From Spirogloea muscicola (Eukaryota; Streptophyta; Zygnematophyceae; Spirogloeales; Spirogloeaceae): a stretch of 42,686 nucleotides of DNA. The position numbers and the translations under genes are program-made. Location of the stretch: NCBI GenBank assembly GCA_009602725.1, contig WELB01000246.1, positions 34,709-77,394 on the forward strand, written 5' to 3'. The notes below the pieces were generated by a model. It was given only the letters and a program-made list of their open reading frames with translations. It was not told where the DNA came from and made no database searches. Below, in pieces: positions 21,337 to 31,906 of this stretch. Numbering within the stretch: the stretch's first letter is position 1; the number at the start of each line of letters is the position of its first letter.

Positions 21337-21359
21337 TTGACTGGCTAGATGCAAGAACA

Positions 21360-21371
21360 CCTCTGATACCA
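21360..21371 (-). other. Primer-binding site stub
   Basis: TGGTATCAGAGG on the minus strand, followed by GTGTTCTTGCATCTAG as in the B element. Only about 35 bases of internal region survive (21337-21371). This shows that the LTR to its right was a 5' LTR. Confidence 0.85.
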
Positions 21372-22352
21372 TTTGACATCTCTGCATCTAATCACACAGT
21401 CGGAGTCAGGGTGTCCTGCTTTAGATTCGAGCATAGGGTGTTTTGGAGACAACCCTCATACAGGAGAACGCCAACGCACATACGCGCACAGAGCGCAGCG
21501 GAAGTCTTACCCTGAGGGACCGCCCTAGGGGGGTGACGCTACCAATAGACTTACGGAGAGCCGGCAGGGCCCCCAACTATGAGCTGCGGCGACGGGCTGG
21601 CAGCAGGCGGCAGCAGCAGAGCTGTGGCGGCGGCGGCAGCAGCAGGCAGCAGAGGGGCTGGCTAGGCAGCAGCAGGCTGTGTCTCTCTCGGGCGTTGGTC
21701 GACTGAGGAGTCTGGCCAAGGCCTACTACCTGTAGCAATTCTCCTGCCACCCTTCCCTGAGGGTATGACGAGGGTCGCCCCCAGGGCCCTCCCTCGGAGG
21801 GGCGGGCCTGACAAGGGGTCACGACGAATACAACAGGCTGACACACAGGGCCAGAGGCCTGTAGCACCAGTCCAAGAAACTAGCGCCAAGAGGCCGGCGC
21901 GCGAGTCCAAGGGACTGGCGCGCTGCACAGCACGAGTCCAAAGGACTAGCGCCAAGAGGCCGGCGCGCGAGTCCGAGGGACTGGCGCGCTACGCAGTGAC
22001 TAGCGCCAAGGAGGTGGCGCGCCAGGCCAATAGCCTGGCGCGCGACTCCAAGGGACTGGGGCCATGCGGACACAGGACCGAGGCCATGCAGCCTTGAGGC
22101 CGAGAGAGCTGGTCAATCCGGTCAGCCTGCAGGGCGCCGTTCTGAGGGAGAGCTGACCCAGCCGGCCGGTCTGCAGGGCGTGAGCCCGAGGCGGGCGGAC
22201 AGGGTACGGAGCCCGGGACCCTCGAACCGTACTTAGCTACACGGAGTGCAGCCAAGCTAACCGCACCGTTTGGGACTCCAAACAGTAGATACGTTACGCT
22301 CATGTAAGGTTATCGCGCGCCGTTGGCACCCTCAAACGGCGGAAACGTTACA
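21372..22352 (-). repeat. B-type 5' LTR, minus orientation
   Basis: About 981 bp, from TTTGACATCTCTGC (first bases mutated) to AACGTTACA at 22352. It carries two copies of the 66-bp U3 repeat (21862-21990) and a decayed hairpin near 21518-21536. It faces the LTR at 20401-21336, forming a large inverted repeat. Confidence 0.85.
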
Positions 22353-22617
22353 ACGTGGGTGCAGTGTGACGAGGACGATAAGCGCAGGGAATCGAGCAAG
22401 GGAGAGGAGGGTTTGGTTGTTCGTCAACGTGTCGTGCCGTGCAGCGCGCTCCAAGCGAGACCGCTGGCTGTTCGGATCTTGTCAATCTTATTCGGGCTGT
22501 CTGTTCACAGTGCTCGCCCCCACTGGGAGAGCCACTTCGACTGGCACCCGAGCCAGTGCTCCGGCTTCGCAACCTAGCCTGTCGGACTTCTCTGTCCTCA
22601 AACATGGGCACTGCAGC
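22353..22617 (+). other. Non-LTR island with a weak CW-zinc-finger-like reading
   Basis: This 265-bp piece lies between two LTRs and resembles none of the retroelement parts here. In one plus frame it starts TTWVQCDEDDKRRE, which recalls the WVQCD.C.KWRR start of CW-type zinc fingers, but the second Cys and the second Trp are missing and no other CW motif follows. It may be a host gene fragment exposed between insertions, or chance. Confidence 0.2.
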
Positions 22618-22968
22618 TGTCATGACTCGACAAATGTTTACAGGCAATTAGGCGGTCAAGTCCTGGTTGGGTTCGATGTAGGGATACAGGAGCAAAACCC
22701 TACACCGTGAAGCACCTCGGCGCTCAGCGGAAGTCTTGCTTTGTGGTGCCACCGTCAGGCCGCGTCTCCACCTCTCGGGCACCAGTCCGTAGCTAGCCCG
22801 CCAAGGGCCGGCCACGGACGCCTGGCAGCGAGCCGGCAGCGTCCTGCGGAGACGGGCTGCAGCAGCAGGCGCAGCAGCAGGGCTGCGCCGCTCTCGGGGC
22901 TTCACTGATCCGAACTGGTGTTCATGTCTCTGCCCCTAGAATCCTAGTGATTCCGGTGCCCAGAGTGA
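22618..22968 (-). repeat. D-family 3' LTR fragment
   Basis: The plus strand starts TGTCATGACTCG and aligns with the LTR at 23904 for about 350 bp (GTGAAGCACCT, GGAAGTCTTGC, CCGCCAAGGGCCGGCC, GGGGCTTCACT blocks). After the shared GATTCCGGTGCC-like stretch it diverges, so U3 is lost. No primer site precedes 22618, so this is the outer end of the element. Confidence 0.7.
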
Positions 22969-23841
22969 CTCCGGGATGCGAACGGGCGACCCGACCCACG
23001 AAGGGTGTTCGGCTGGCTCTGGCGGCTCTGGCCGTAGTGCATTCAATGCCCTGGGGCCCCGTGCAACCAGTGCACTTGGGCCCACCCCCTACGCCGACGC
23101 CAACGGTCAGCGGTATTGAGCGTGACCTGCACCTCCTCACACAACGCCCCCAAGGCGTGTGAGGCAGGTACAATAGCCATCTCCACCTCCAGACGCTCCG
23201 CGAAGAGTGTGACTTGGCGCAAGTCCTCCGGCGACAGGCCGCCAGGGCTGGTAGCCGTCCGGAGGGCCGGGCCATCAGGACCGGCCATCGTCCGGAGCTC
23301 CGTCCTGAGTCGTTGTGCCAGCTCCTTGGTCTGCGCCTCCTGTTGCTGTCAGTTGAGCAGCCGGCTGAGTAGGGCTGGGGCTCACTGGTATATCGCGACC
23401 CTATGCCTTCCAAGGGGAACACTGATCAATTCAGATTGCGATGTTCAGCACATCACGACTCCATACTGAATAGCAGGACACCCCAATACTGGTGCTCTAG
23501 CAAGCGAGCAAGCAAGACAGCGCGCTAACCCGTACCTCCATACAGCATGGCAGACAAGCAACTGCAGAGAAGGTCCAAAGACCGGAGCACAAAGCCGAGC
23601 TTGGTGGAACGATCATCTTTTTGCCGCCCAGCGGCTGCCAGTTTCACCTCCCACTCTCAGATGAGGTATCCGCCGACAGACCGTGGTACGCGTGCGTAGG
23701 TAAATCCGACAGCTGATGCCAATGGTCGTGGCGCAGGGTCGTCAAGATTGCGATTGCCGCCCGACTGCGCTGCCACGTCCCTGCTCTGACAAAATTGCTC
23801 TCGCTCGAGAAAGTCAGAGCAGACAGTCAGGAGGATCCATG
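22969..23841 (-). pseudogene. D-family internal remnant with gag-like start
   Basis: Between the two D LTRs. On the minus strand an ATG at 23841 begins MDPPDCLL before a stop, parallel to the B leader MDPSVFW. Farther on, an 82-codon frame (23288-23043) reads MAGPDGPALRTATSPGGLSP, then EDLRQVTLFAERLEVEMAIV, which is gag-like in composition. No protease, RT or integrase is present, so most of the element is deleted. Confidence 0.45.
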
Positions 23842-23888
23842 CATCAGCAGTCTTATTAATAGATCAGACGTGCAAGATGCAAGAACAC

Positions 23889-23902
23889 CCTCTGCTATTC
23901 AA
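23889..23902 (-). other. Degenerate primer-binding site of the D element
   Basis: The minus strand has TGAATAGCAGAGGG followed by TGTTCTTGCATC, aligning with TGGTATCAGAGG-TGTTCTTGCATC of the B element. It sits next to the LTR end at 23904. Confidence 0.6.
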
Positions 23903-24961
23903 TGTCATGACTCGATGCCCGTTCACAGGCAGTTAGGGCGGGTCATGTCCTGATTGGCTTCGGACGTAGGGACGTCGGACGTAAGGAGCAAACCCCTACA
24001 CTGTGAAGCACCTTGCGCCTCGGCGCGCAACGGAAGTCTTGCCCTGTGGTGTCGCCGTTAGGCGGCGTCCACCTCTCGGGCACCAGACCGCAGCTAGCCC
24101 GCCAAGGGCCGGCCGCGGACGCCTTGCAGCAAGCCGGCAGCGTCCTGCGGCGACAGGCTGCAGCAGCAGGCGCAGCAGCAGGGCTGCGCCGCTCTCGGGG
24201 CTTCACTAATATTAAATGGTGTCCGTGTCTCTGCCCCCAGACTCCTAGTGCTCCCGGTGCCGCCCCCCTCTCCAGGGGCGCATGGGGTCGCATCATGGCC
24301 CAGCCCGCGGGGCGGGCTGCATGCGGCCCACCCCGAGGGGCAGGCCTATCGAGGAAATGGCACCGCTGTTGGGGCCGAAGTGTCGAGGCGCCGGGGGTGG
24401 ACACCGCGCCACCGCGGCCCCTGTGCGCCGGGCGCTAGGGTGGACACCGCGCATGTTGGCCTTAGGCGAGAAATCGCTAAGGAGAGAAGTCTTGGCTAAT
24501 TTCGAGTTAGCTATCTAGCTCTAGGCGGTGACAGCCGCAGAGTAGTTTCCATCCGGCGGTGATAGCCGCGGAGTAGCTTCTGATTCACCTCCTCTCCCCA
24601 TTAGATAGGGGCGGCGAGTGTTCTGCGCAAAGCGGTAACCACCTGCATCGACTGCTTAGTGGGGTGGCGTCTAACCGCGTTCACCGCCACAAGCAGCTCT
24701 GTCAGACACTTGGGGCGGCGCCCTCCCGGGCTCCCCGACACCGATATAATCAGGGCACACGCCCAGAAGCCAAGCGCGCGCAAGAGCCCGCGCTTGGCTT
24801 TCATCACACCTGCCCAATCTCTGCCTCTCTGCCCGCTCAACTCTCCATTTCTCCTCAACTCTCATTGGGCTCTGCCCAGCCGCTGACACGCCGTTTGGCC
24901 TTCGACAATCTTCCGCTGCACAGCCGCCCGCAATGGCTGCTGTTAAACATTCTGGCCTTCA

Positions 24962-25150
24962 GCGCCACCGCGACCCCGTGCGCGGGGGGCCATGGTGGAC
25001 ATAGCGCCACTGCGGCCCCGTGCGCTGGGCCAGGGTGGACACCGCGCCACCGCGGCCCCGTGCGCTGGGCGCCAGGATTGACACCGTGCCACGGTGGCCC
25101 CGTGCGCTGGGCGCCAGGATTGACACCATGCCACCGAGGCCCCGTGCGCT
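24962..25150. repeat. 42-bp tandem repeat, about 4.5 copies
   Basis: Units begin GCGCCACCG and contain GGCCCCGTGCGCTGGG and GTGGACACC-type ends, at 24962, 25004, 25045, 25087 and 25129. Related units occur near 24400, 26690-26740 and 40030-40070, marking pieces of the same LTR family. Long open frames across it are products of the repeat. Confidence 0.85.
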
Positions 25151-25620
25151 GTGGTGTTTCTGAGGGGTGAGCAGTCTTCATTACTGCTAACTGCGGAAGC
25201 GCCAAGGGGTCTGCTAAGCGAGGGCTGAGCGAGAGCGTCTAGGCAGCGGCTGGAGCGGCGTGAGGAGCAGCAGAGAGCAAGGGAGACCGAGCCTGCGTGT
25301 GGAGAGGAACCTTGAGAAAGGGGTTGAACCCCGGCTCGACTGAGCTGGGTGAGGGCAAGTGCCCCGCCTTATGTGAGTGTCCGGGCCTCTGCACCAAAGC
25401 GCGTCGGGCGCCCCGGGTCACCAAAGGTCTGGTTGACAATGGACGGCGCCTACAGTGGACGGCGCCTTTCATGGTCTGCCTCTAGTCAACCGTTGACCTA
25501 TCTTGACATGCTCACCGGCCAAGACCGGTGGCCAAACCCTGTGGTGCCACCAATTGGCGGCTCCTCGCTGCACTACGCAACTGCCGGGAAGTAGCCATAG
25601 TCTACCTGGGTTATGTCAGC

Positions 25621-26594
25621 TGTGACATCTCTGCTCTTATGACACAGTTAGAGTCAGAATGTCCTGGTTTGCATTCGAGCATAGGGTGTTTTGGAGACAA
25701 CCCTCATACAGGAGAACGCGAACGCACATATGCGCACAGAGCGCAGCGGAAGTCTTACCCTGAGACACCGCCCTAGGGGCGGTGACTCTACCAATAGACT
25801 TACAGAGAGCGGGCAGGGCCAGCAGCGAAGAGCTGCGGTGACGGGCTGGCAGCAGACGGCAACAGCAGAGCTGTGGCGGCGGCGGCAGCAGCAGGCAGCA
25901 GCGGGGCTGGCTAGGCAGCAGCAGGGCTGTGTCTCTCTCGGGCGTTGGTCGACTGAGGAGTCTGACCAAGGCCCATTACTTGTAGCGGTTCTCCTGCCAC
26001 CCCTCCCCTGAGGGTGTGACGAGGGTCGCCCCCAGGGCCCTCCCTTGGAGGGGCGGGCCTGACAAGGGGACACGACAAATACAACAGGCTAGCACACAGG
26101 GCAAGAGGCCTGTAGCACGAGTCCAAGGGACTAGCGCCAAGAGGCCGGCGCGCGAGTCCAAGGGACTGGCGCGCTGCACAGCATGAGTCCAAGGGACTAG
26201 CGCCAAGAGGCCGGCTCGTGACTCCAAGGGACTGGCGCGCTGCACAGCATGAGTCCAAGGGACTAGCGCCAAGAAGCCGGCGCGCGACTCCAAGGGACTG
26301 GGGCCATGCGGACACAGGACCGAGGCCATGCAGCCTTGAGGCCGAGAGAGCTGGTCAATCCGGTCAGCCTGCGGGGCGCCGTTCTGAGGGAGAGCTGACC
26401 CACCCGGCCGGCCTGCAGGGCGTGAGCCCGAGGCGTGCGGACAGGGTACGGAGCCCGGGACCCTCGAACAGTACTTAGCTACACGGAGTGCAGCCAAGCT
26501 ACCCGCACCGTTTGGGACTCCTAACGGTAGATACGCTACGCTCATGTAAGGTTATCGCGCGCCGTTAGCACCTTCAAACGGCGGAAACGTTACA
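25621..26594 (-). repeat. B-type solo LTR with perfect 5-bp target duplication
   Basis: TGTGACATC...AACGTTACA, 974 bp, flanked on both sides by TCAGC (25616-25620 and 26595-26599). No internal sequence adjoins either end, so this is the product of recombination between the two LTRs of one insertion. It has nearly three 66-bp U3 repeats (units starting 26119, 26185, 26251) and the hairpin at 25766-25784. Confidence 0.93.
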
Positions 26595-26832
26595 TCAGCA
26601 CTATGGCTTTCCATCAGCCAAGTCTACCTCATTAACCGTAGCGGGTAACCCCAGATTTACAACATGCGCGATCACCTGGCCAGGCCAGGTCGGTCGGGGC
26701 GGGGCGCCAGGGTGGACACCGCGCCACCGGGGCCCCCGTGCGGGACCGCCTGGCCAGGCCAGGTCGACGACGTGCCAATTAGATAAGCGTCACCACCTGG
26801 ATCAACGCTCCCAGTAAGTGGGAACGTTACAT

Positions 26833-27046
26833 TCCTCCCCACTTAGATGTTCACGTCCGCGGGAAGAGGAAACAATCAAACGAGCTTACATCCGACAGTT
26901 GCGACCTCTACGAAGCGGAGGGGAGTAACCACCCTGCACGATGCAGGCCCCGAGAGCTGCCGGGCAATTTGCAAGATTGGCGGCAGGCTCCCACGTGCTG
27001 TGCTCAGGTCCATAGCCGAGCCACTTCACGAGATACTCACGCGTCT
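26833..27046 (-). pseudogene. Gypsy chromodomain C-terminal half and purine tract
   Basis: On the minus strand the sequence starts inside a chromodomain at TREYLVKWLGYGPEHSTWEP and continues AANLANCPAALGACIVQGG. It then reaches the purine tract (AAGTGGGGAGGAA) before the D-family LTR. It is cut at 27046 by the A-family LTR, at codons that read Lys-Thr-Arg in related elements. The missing N-terminal half corresponds to the piece ending at 39097. Confidence 0.85.
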
Positions 27047-27592
27047 TGTAATGAGCCGGCCGTCTGATTGAGCCACACGGCTCTGTTGATATTACATGAC
27101 CGACTGTGTGGGCCAAGTACTCGCCAGGTGACGGGCTGGCTGGCCGGGCAAGTGGCCACCCAGAGGTGGGCCCCGCCCGTCCTAAAGTACCCCCTCGCCA
27201 GGATTCGCCCGTTCAACGGAGGATCTTTGGCCTGCCGCAAGGTGGGCTATGGGGCGACCCGCTCACACCCCTGGAGGGGGGGTGGCACGGGGGAAATCAC
27301 GAGGAGCCTTGGGGGCTGAGGCTCGACGACGGGTCCAAGCCCGGGAAGCCCAGGAGCAGCCTCGCTGCTGCTCGGCGTCGCAGCCGCCACCGCACTCTGC
27401 TGCGGGGCCTGCTGCGCCGGCCTGCACCCAGGAGAGGGAGTCGCCGTCGGACCGCAGCGCCACAGGGCCTGTCTTCTGCTGCGCGATGCGCTAGTGCTTT
27501 CCTGTGTAGTGGTTTGGTCCTAAAACCCCCTACAGCTGAACTCAACAAGGACTCCTCACCCTGAATGCGTGTGTAGGGCGAGGTCCTCTACA
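27047..27592 (+). repeat. A-family 5' LTR
   Basis: 546 bp, TGTAATGAGCC...GTCCTCTACA. The short inverted ends TGTA/TACA, the primer site three bases later and the antisense copy at 39098-39636 fix both edges. Confidence 0.92.
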
Positions 27593-27595
27593 ATT

Positions 27596-27607
27596 TGGTA
27601 TCAGAGG
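27596..27607 (+). other. Primer-binding site of the A element
   Basis: TGGTATCAGAGG, matching plant initiator-Met tRNA; three bases (ATT) separate it from the LTR end. Confidence 0.92.
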
Positions 27608-28527
27608 CGGTCTTGCATCCATCGCGCTTGTGACTTATGGTGCTCACCGCTGATGATGCAATGATCACCCTGATGTGCTGGCCTGACCCTTTCCTCTGTT
27701 GAAGATGAAGTGCTTGCCAGACGTTGGTCCGTGAGGCGGCTCAGTGGAAGCGCCGGGTACGGAGTCATCTTTGCGTCCTGAGCCAGCAACAACCAACGTC
27801 AGATTGATCGACTGATCCTTGAGGACCACTTGCTGCGTTCGCTTCATATAAGGTGTCCTTTGAGCCTGCAGCCTTTGTATGGTAAGGTCAGTCGTGTAGC
27901 CAACTTTGATCGAGAGCACCGGTCTTGGTCACATCTGCGGCTGTCTGCCTGCCTGCTAATTGAGATGTGAGGTTGCGCGCTGCCTTGCTTGCTTGCTCGC
28001 TGCTGCGGCAGTCTTGCGATGCCTTGTATTGCGCTATGGAGTGTGTAATTTGCAGACTGTCGAAGCCTGAATTGATCCTTCAGTGTCCTTCAGACGGCAT
28101 GGTATCCCACACTTCCAGTGCGGGGCCAAGCCCTCCTCGGGAGGTAGAGCGGTCGGCTACTGAGACAGCGACTACCGCGGAGCCAGCTGCTGCGGCAGTG
28201 TCTACCGCGGGGCCAGCCTTGAGGGGCACGCCGAGCTTGGAGCCGAAGGCCTGGAGGGCTTGTCGGCTGAAGAGGTGCAGCGCATGGCCCCCCTCACGCA
28301 GGATCTGGCAGCGGCCCAGCCTACGACGGACCCAGCTCAACTCCGGCTCTTTGCGAGGATCTGCGCGGAGCAGCGCGCCCTTCTCGTCCGACAGCCCGCC
28401 GAAGAGCCGCATATGCAAAAGGTGGATACCTCGTTGCATCTGATGCGCAAGAGCAGTGGTGACCCTGAGCATGGACTTGCCAGGGCCCATGCACCCAGAC
28501 GATCCTCCGGTCAAGGGGAGGGGTTGC
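27608..28527 (+). pseudogene. A element leader and gag remnant
   Basis: About 490 bp of leader without a supported frame is followed by a gag-like reading. An ATG at 28099 opens MVSHTSSAGPSPPREVERSA and continues Ala/Thr/Pro-rich to LEPKAWRA. Around 28250 the reading moves to another frame: LSAEEVQRMAPLTQDLAAAQ, then LRLFARICAEQRALLVRQPA. Both parts are helical and charged, as gag N-termini often are. No zinc knuckle or pol follows, because a B-type LTR starts at 28528. A one-base frameshift and loss of the rest make it non-functional. Confidence 0.55.
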
Positions 28528-29424
28528 TGTGACATCTTTGCTCTAATCACACAGTTAGAGTCAGAATGTCCTGGTCTAAATTCGAGCATAGACTGTTTTG
28601 GAGACAACCCTCATACAGGAGCACGCCAACGCACATACGCGCACAGAGCGCAGCGGAAGTCTTACCCTGAGGCACCGCCCTAGAGCGGTGACTCTACCAA
28701 TAGACTTACAGAGAGCCGGCAGGGCCCGCAGCGATGAGCTGCGGCGACGGGCTGGGAGCAACCGGCAGCAGCAGAGCTGTGGCGGCGGCGGCAGCAGCAG
28801 GCAGCAGCGGGGCTGGCTAGGCAGCACCAGGGCTGTGTCTGTCTCGGGCGTGGGCCGACTCCCGGAGTCTGACCAAGGCCCAATACTTATAGCGGTTCTC
28901 CTGCCACCCCCTCCCCTGAGGGTGTGACGAGGGTCGCCCCCAAGGCCCTCCCTTGGAGGGGCGGGCCTGACAAGGGGACACGACAAATACAACAGGCTGG
29001 CACACAGGGGCCAGTGGCCTGTAGCACGAGTCCAAGGGACTAGCACCAAGAGGCCGGCGCGCGAGTCCAAGGGACTGGTGCGCTGGACAGTGACTAGCGC
29101 CAAGGAGGTGGCGCGCCAGGCCAATAGCCTGGCTCACGGGGTCAAGAGACTTAGGCCATGCAGCCATGAGGACTGGAGAGCTGGTCAATCCGGTCGGCTC
29201 GCGGGGCGCCGGCCTGAGGGAGAGCTGACCCACCCGGCCGGCCTGCAGGGCGTGAGCCCGAGGCGTGCCGACAAGGTACGGAGCCCGGGACCCTCGAACC
29301 GTACTTAGCTACACGGAGTGCAGCCAAGCTACCCGCACCGTTTGGGACTCCAAACGGTAGATACGTTACGCTCATGTAAGGTTATCGCGCGCCGTTGGCA
29401 CCTTCAAACGGCGGAAACGTTACA
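28528..29424 (-). repeat. B-type 3' LTR of the G element
   Basis: 897 bp, TGTGACATC...AACGTTACA on the plus strand. Purine tract (AAGTGGGGAGGTA on the minus strand) immediately at 29425, one U3 repeat, hairpin at 28672-28689 with one mismatch (CTAGAGCGG), TATA near 28884-28893. Confidence 0.9.
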
Positions 29425-31906
29425 TACCTCCCCACTTAGATGTTCACGTTCTCGGAAACAAGAAGGGAGCACGACAGATACCCAGGGTGTTAAGCCCTGC
29501 CTTCCCGGCGGGAAGGTTTTGGACGACGGAGAGAAGAGGCTTAGCCTCCTGTCAAATACTTCTGGACGCGGGAAGGGCAATTGGCAAGATTGGCCGCTGG
29601 TTCCCAGGTATTGTGCTCAGGCCCAAAGCCTAGCCACTTGATGAGGTACTCACGGGAATTACGACGCCCACGGAGAGTGTCCCGGTGTGACAAGATCTCC
29701 TCCACTTGAAACTCCTCCGCGCCATCAACGACAAGGGGAGGTGGGGGCGGTTGGACACGGCCATCCGTATGGTATGGCTCGAGTTGAGACACATGGAAAA
29801 CGTTGTGGAATTGCCAATGTACCGGTGTATCAATCTCATAAGCGACCTTGCCGACAAGGCGCATGACACGGAAAGGTCCAACCCACTTTGGTAGCAACTT
29901 AGGCGTACCGACAGCCCGCAAGACTAGATGCTTAGTGCTCAAGAGCACTTGGGCACCGACGTCAAAGGACACATGCCTGCGACGGCGATCAGCATACTGC
30001 TTTTGCCGGTTCTGAGCAATTATCAAGAATTGCTTAGCCCTCCGCTGAGCTTCCAGGAGAGTACCAGTAGAGCTTACAGCGGCCGGAACGCGCTCCGGCC
30101 TCCCCACCTGCAAAGGTGATCGGGGATGCTGACCATAATTCAGGAAGAAGGGTGTGTTTTTGGTAGAGTCATGAAAGGCAATTCTTCACAGCATATTCCG
30201 CTGGAGCAAGATACACATCCCAGTCAGATTGACTGGGGTTTACGAAGTGCCTGAGCATGTCTTCCAAACCCGATTCATCCGTTCGGTCTGACCGTCCGTC
30301 TGGAGATGGAAAGCCGTGGACATGGATTGCTTCGTGCCGAGAAGCCTGCACACTTCTTTCCAGAAGTGACCCGTGAAGCGAGGATCGCGGTCAGACACGA
30401 TGCGCTTGGGTACTCCGTGCAGTTTCTATACGCGGTCCACAAATATGCCAGCGAATTCATTAGCGTAAAACCCTGTAGTCGTAGGTACAAACTGCACCAT
30501 TTTACTCAAAAGATCCACAAACACGACAATGGCGTCATAGCCGTTGCGCGTCTTGGGCAACTGGGTGATGAAGTCACACTGACATCAGACCAGTTTCGCG
30601 GTGGAATAGCCAAAGGTTGGAGCAACCCGGCAGGCTTGTGAGAGCGTGCCTTACTACGCTGGCAGGTGGCACAAGTCTTCACAAAAGACTTTACGTGTAT
30701 TGACAAGCGCGGCCACCAAAAGAGAAGCTGGATAGCTTTCTTTGTCTTTCCCATATCCAAATGACCACTGTACGGAGGCTCATGCGTCTCTTGCATGATA
30801 CTAGTGCGCAAGGCATTGCAGTTGGGCACCACAATGGTGTCACCTCGCCACCAGAAGCCTTGGTCATGTACTACTGTGCGTGGTTTGGTTGCAGATGCAA
30901 ACCAAGGGTCTGTGCCATACCCATCACGAATACGCACATACAGCTCAGAGAGGTTGGTGGTGCTCTGCGCTGCGGCCCCACGGGTAGGCCGCACGTCTGC
31001 AGTCTGAACCCTTGTGGCACACAAGACAGGCGCCACAGCAGCCCCTACGATGTTGCGGCTCATCGGGTCCGCCACATTGATACGTCCAGGGCGGTACAAC
31101 CACTGGAATCGAAATTGTGCCATGCTCTCAGCCCACCGAGCTTGACGCCTGCTCAATTGCTGCTGTGTGTGAAAGTAGGTCAACGGGCAATGATCCGTCA
31201 CGACCGTAAATTCGACACCCTCGAGATAGCATCGCCACACACGGAGGGCGTGCACAACAGCAAGGAGCTCCTGCTCACCCGTAGTATAATTTCGCTCTGC
31301 AGGACTGAGCAGGCGACTTTCGAATGCTACGGGATGACCCTCCTGCAGGAGAACGGCACCAATGCCGATCAAAGAGGCGTCACATACGACTTCATACGGC
31401 ACGCCTTCTCGAGGCAAAGCCAAAATGGGTGGTGATACCACGACCCGTTTTATATCCTCAAACGCCTTTTGGCATTCGGACGTCCACCCCCATGGTACGT
31501 CCTTAAAAGGAACGCAACTGCGGCACAGTCCGCGGCACAGGCCAGTCCTTTACTACTACTGTCTTTTTGGGGTCGACGCGCACCCCGTTTTTGCCCACCA
31601 CATGCCCTAAGTACGTTAACTCGAGCTGGTTGAATACAAACTTGGAGGTCTTGGCATACACATATTTTCACGTAGCAACTGCAGAACTTTCCGCAGGTGG
31701 CGTACGTGATCCTCAGGCGTTTTACTGAACACCAGTATGTCATCCAGATAGACCAGCACGAAGTCATACAAATTGGGGGCCAAAGACTTTCGTCATCACT
31801 GCCTGAAACGTGGCAGGTGCGTTGGTCAGACCAAAACTCAGCACCTTGAACCGGAAGTGTTCAACAGGCGTACGAATCGCTGATTTCGGAACGTCCTCAG
31901 GAGTGA
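29425..31906 (-). pseudogene. G element pol fragment (end of RT, RNase H, integrase, chromodomain)
   Basis: The minus-strand reading begins in RT at the VPKSAFRTP region and has lost everything upstream. A deletion of about 85 bp near 31504 removes part of the RT connection. RNase H ([42 protein letters not shown]) and the integrase zinc region (HEPPYSGHL, CATCQRSKA) share one long frame, 31441-30506. A small deletion after WSDVSV then shifts the frame. The last frame (30113-29541) is undamaged: post-core KQYADRRRRHVSFDVGAQVL, GPFRVMRLVGKVAYEI and a complete chromodomain (EEILSHRDTLRG, REYLIKWLGFGPEHNTWEP), ending at a stop at 29541. That shows where pol ends in this family. Confidence 0.92.

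Larger units (their letters stand above)
23904..26832 (-). repeat. D-family long LTR, split by a solo LTR
   Basis: The plus strand starts TGTCATGACTCG beside the primer site and ends GGGAACGTTACA at 26832, next to the purine tract (TCCTCCCCACTT, plus strand). A 974-bp B-type solo LTR (25621-26594) was inserted later. Without it the LTR is about 1.95 kb. It contains 42-bp tandem repeats (24962-25150) and related single units near 24396 and 26690. The primer site lies on one side and the purine tract on the other. The outer parts are well supported by repeats elsewhere; continuity through 25160-25615 is inferred. Confidence 0.55.

Noticed and set aside
20401-22352. DNA transposon with long terminal inverted repeats
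   Set aside because: Both arms are B-type LTRs with TATA box, hairpin and PBS stub; no transposase.
22922-23422. 166-codon minus-strand frame
   Set aside because: Arg/Thr/Gly-rich without motifs; the overlapping 82-codon frame is more gag-like and part of the D remnant.
24962-25150. CRISPR-like regular repeats
   Set aside because: Units are contiguous without unique spacers and recur singly elsewhere; this is a minisatellite in an LTR.
24664-25170. 168-codon frame with His/Gly/Pro repeats
   Set aside because: Its second half is the translation of the 42-bp tandem repeat in the D-family LTR.
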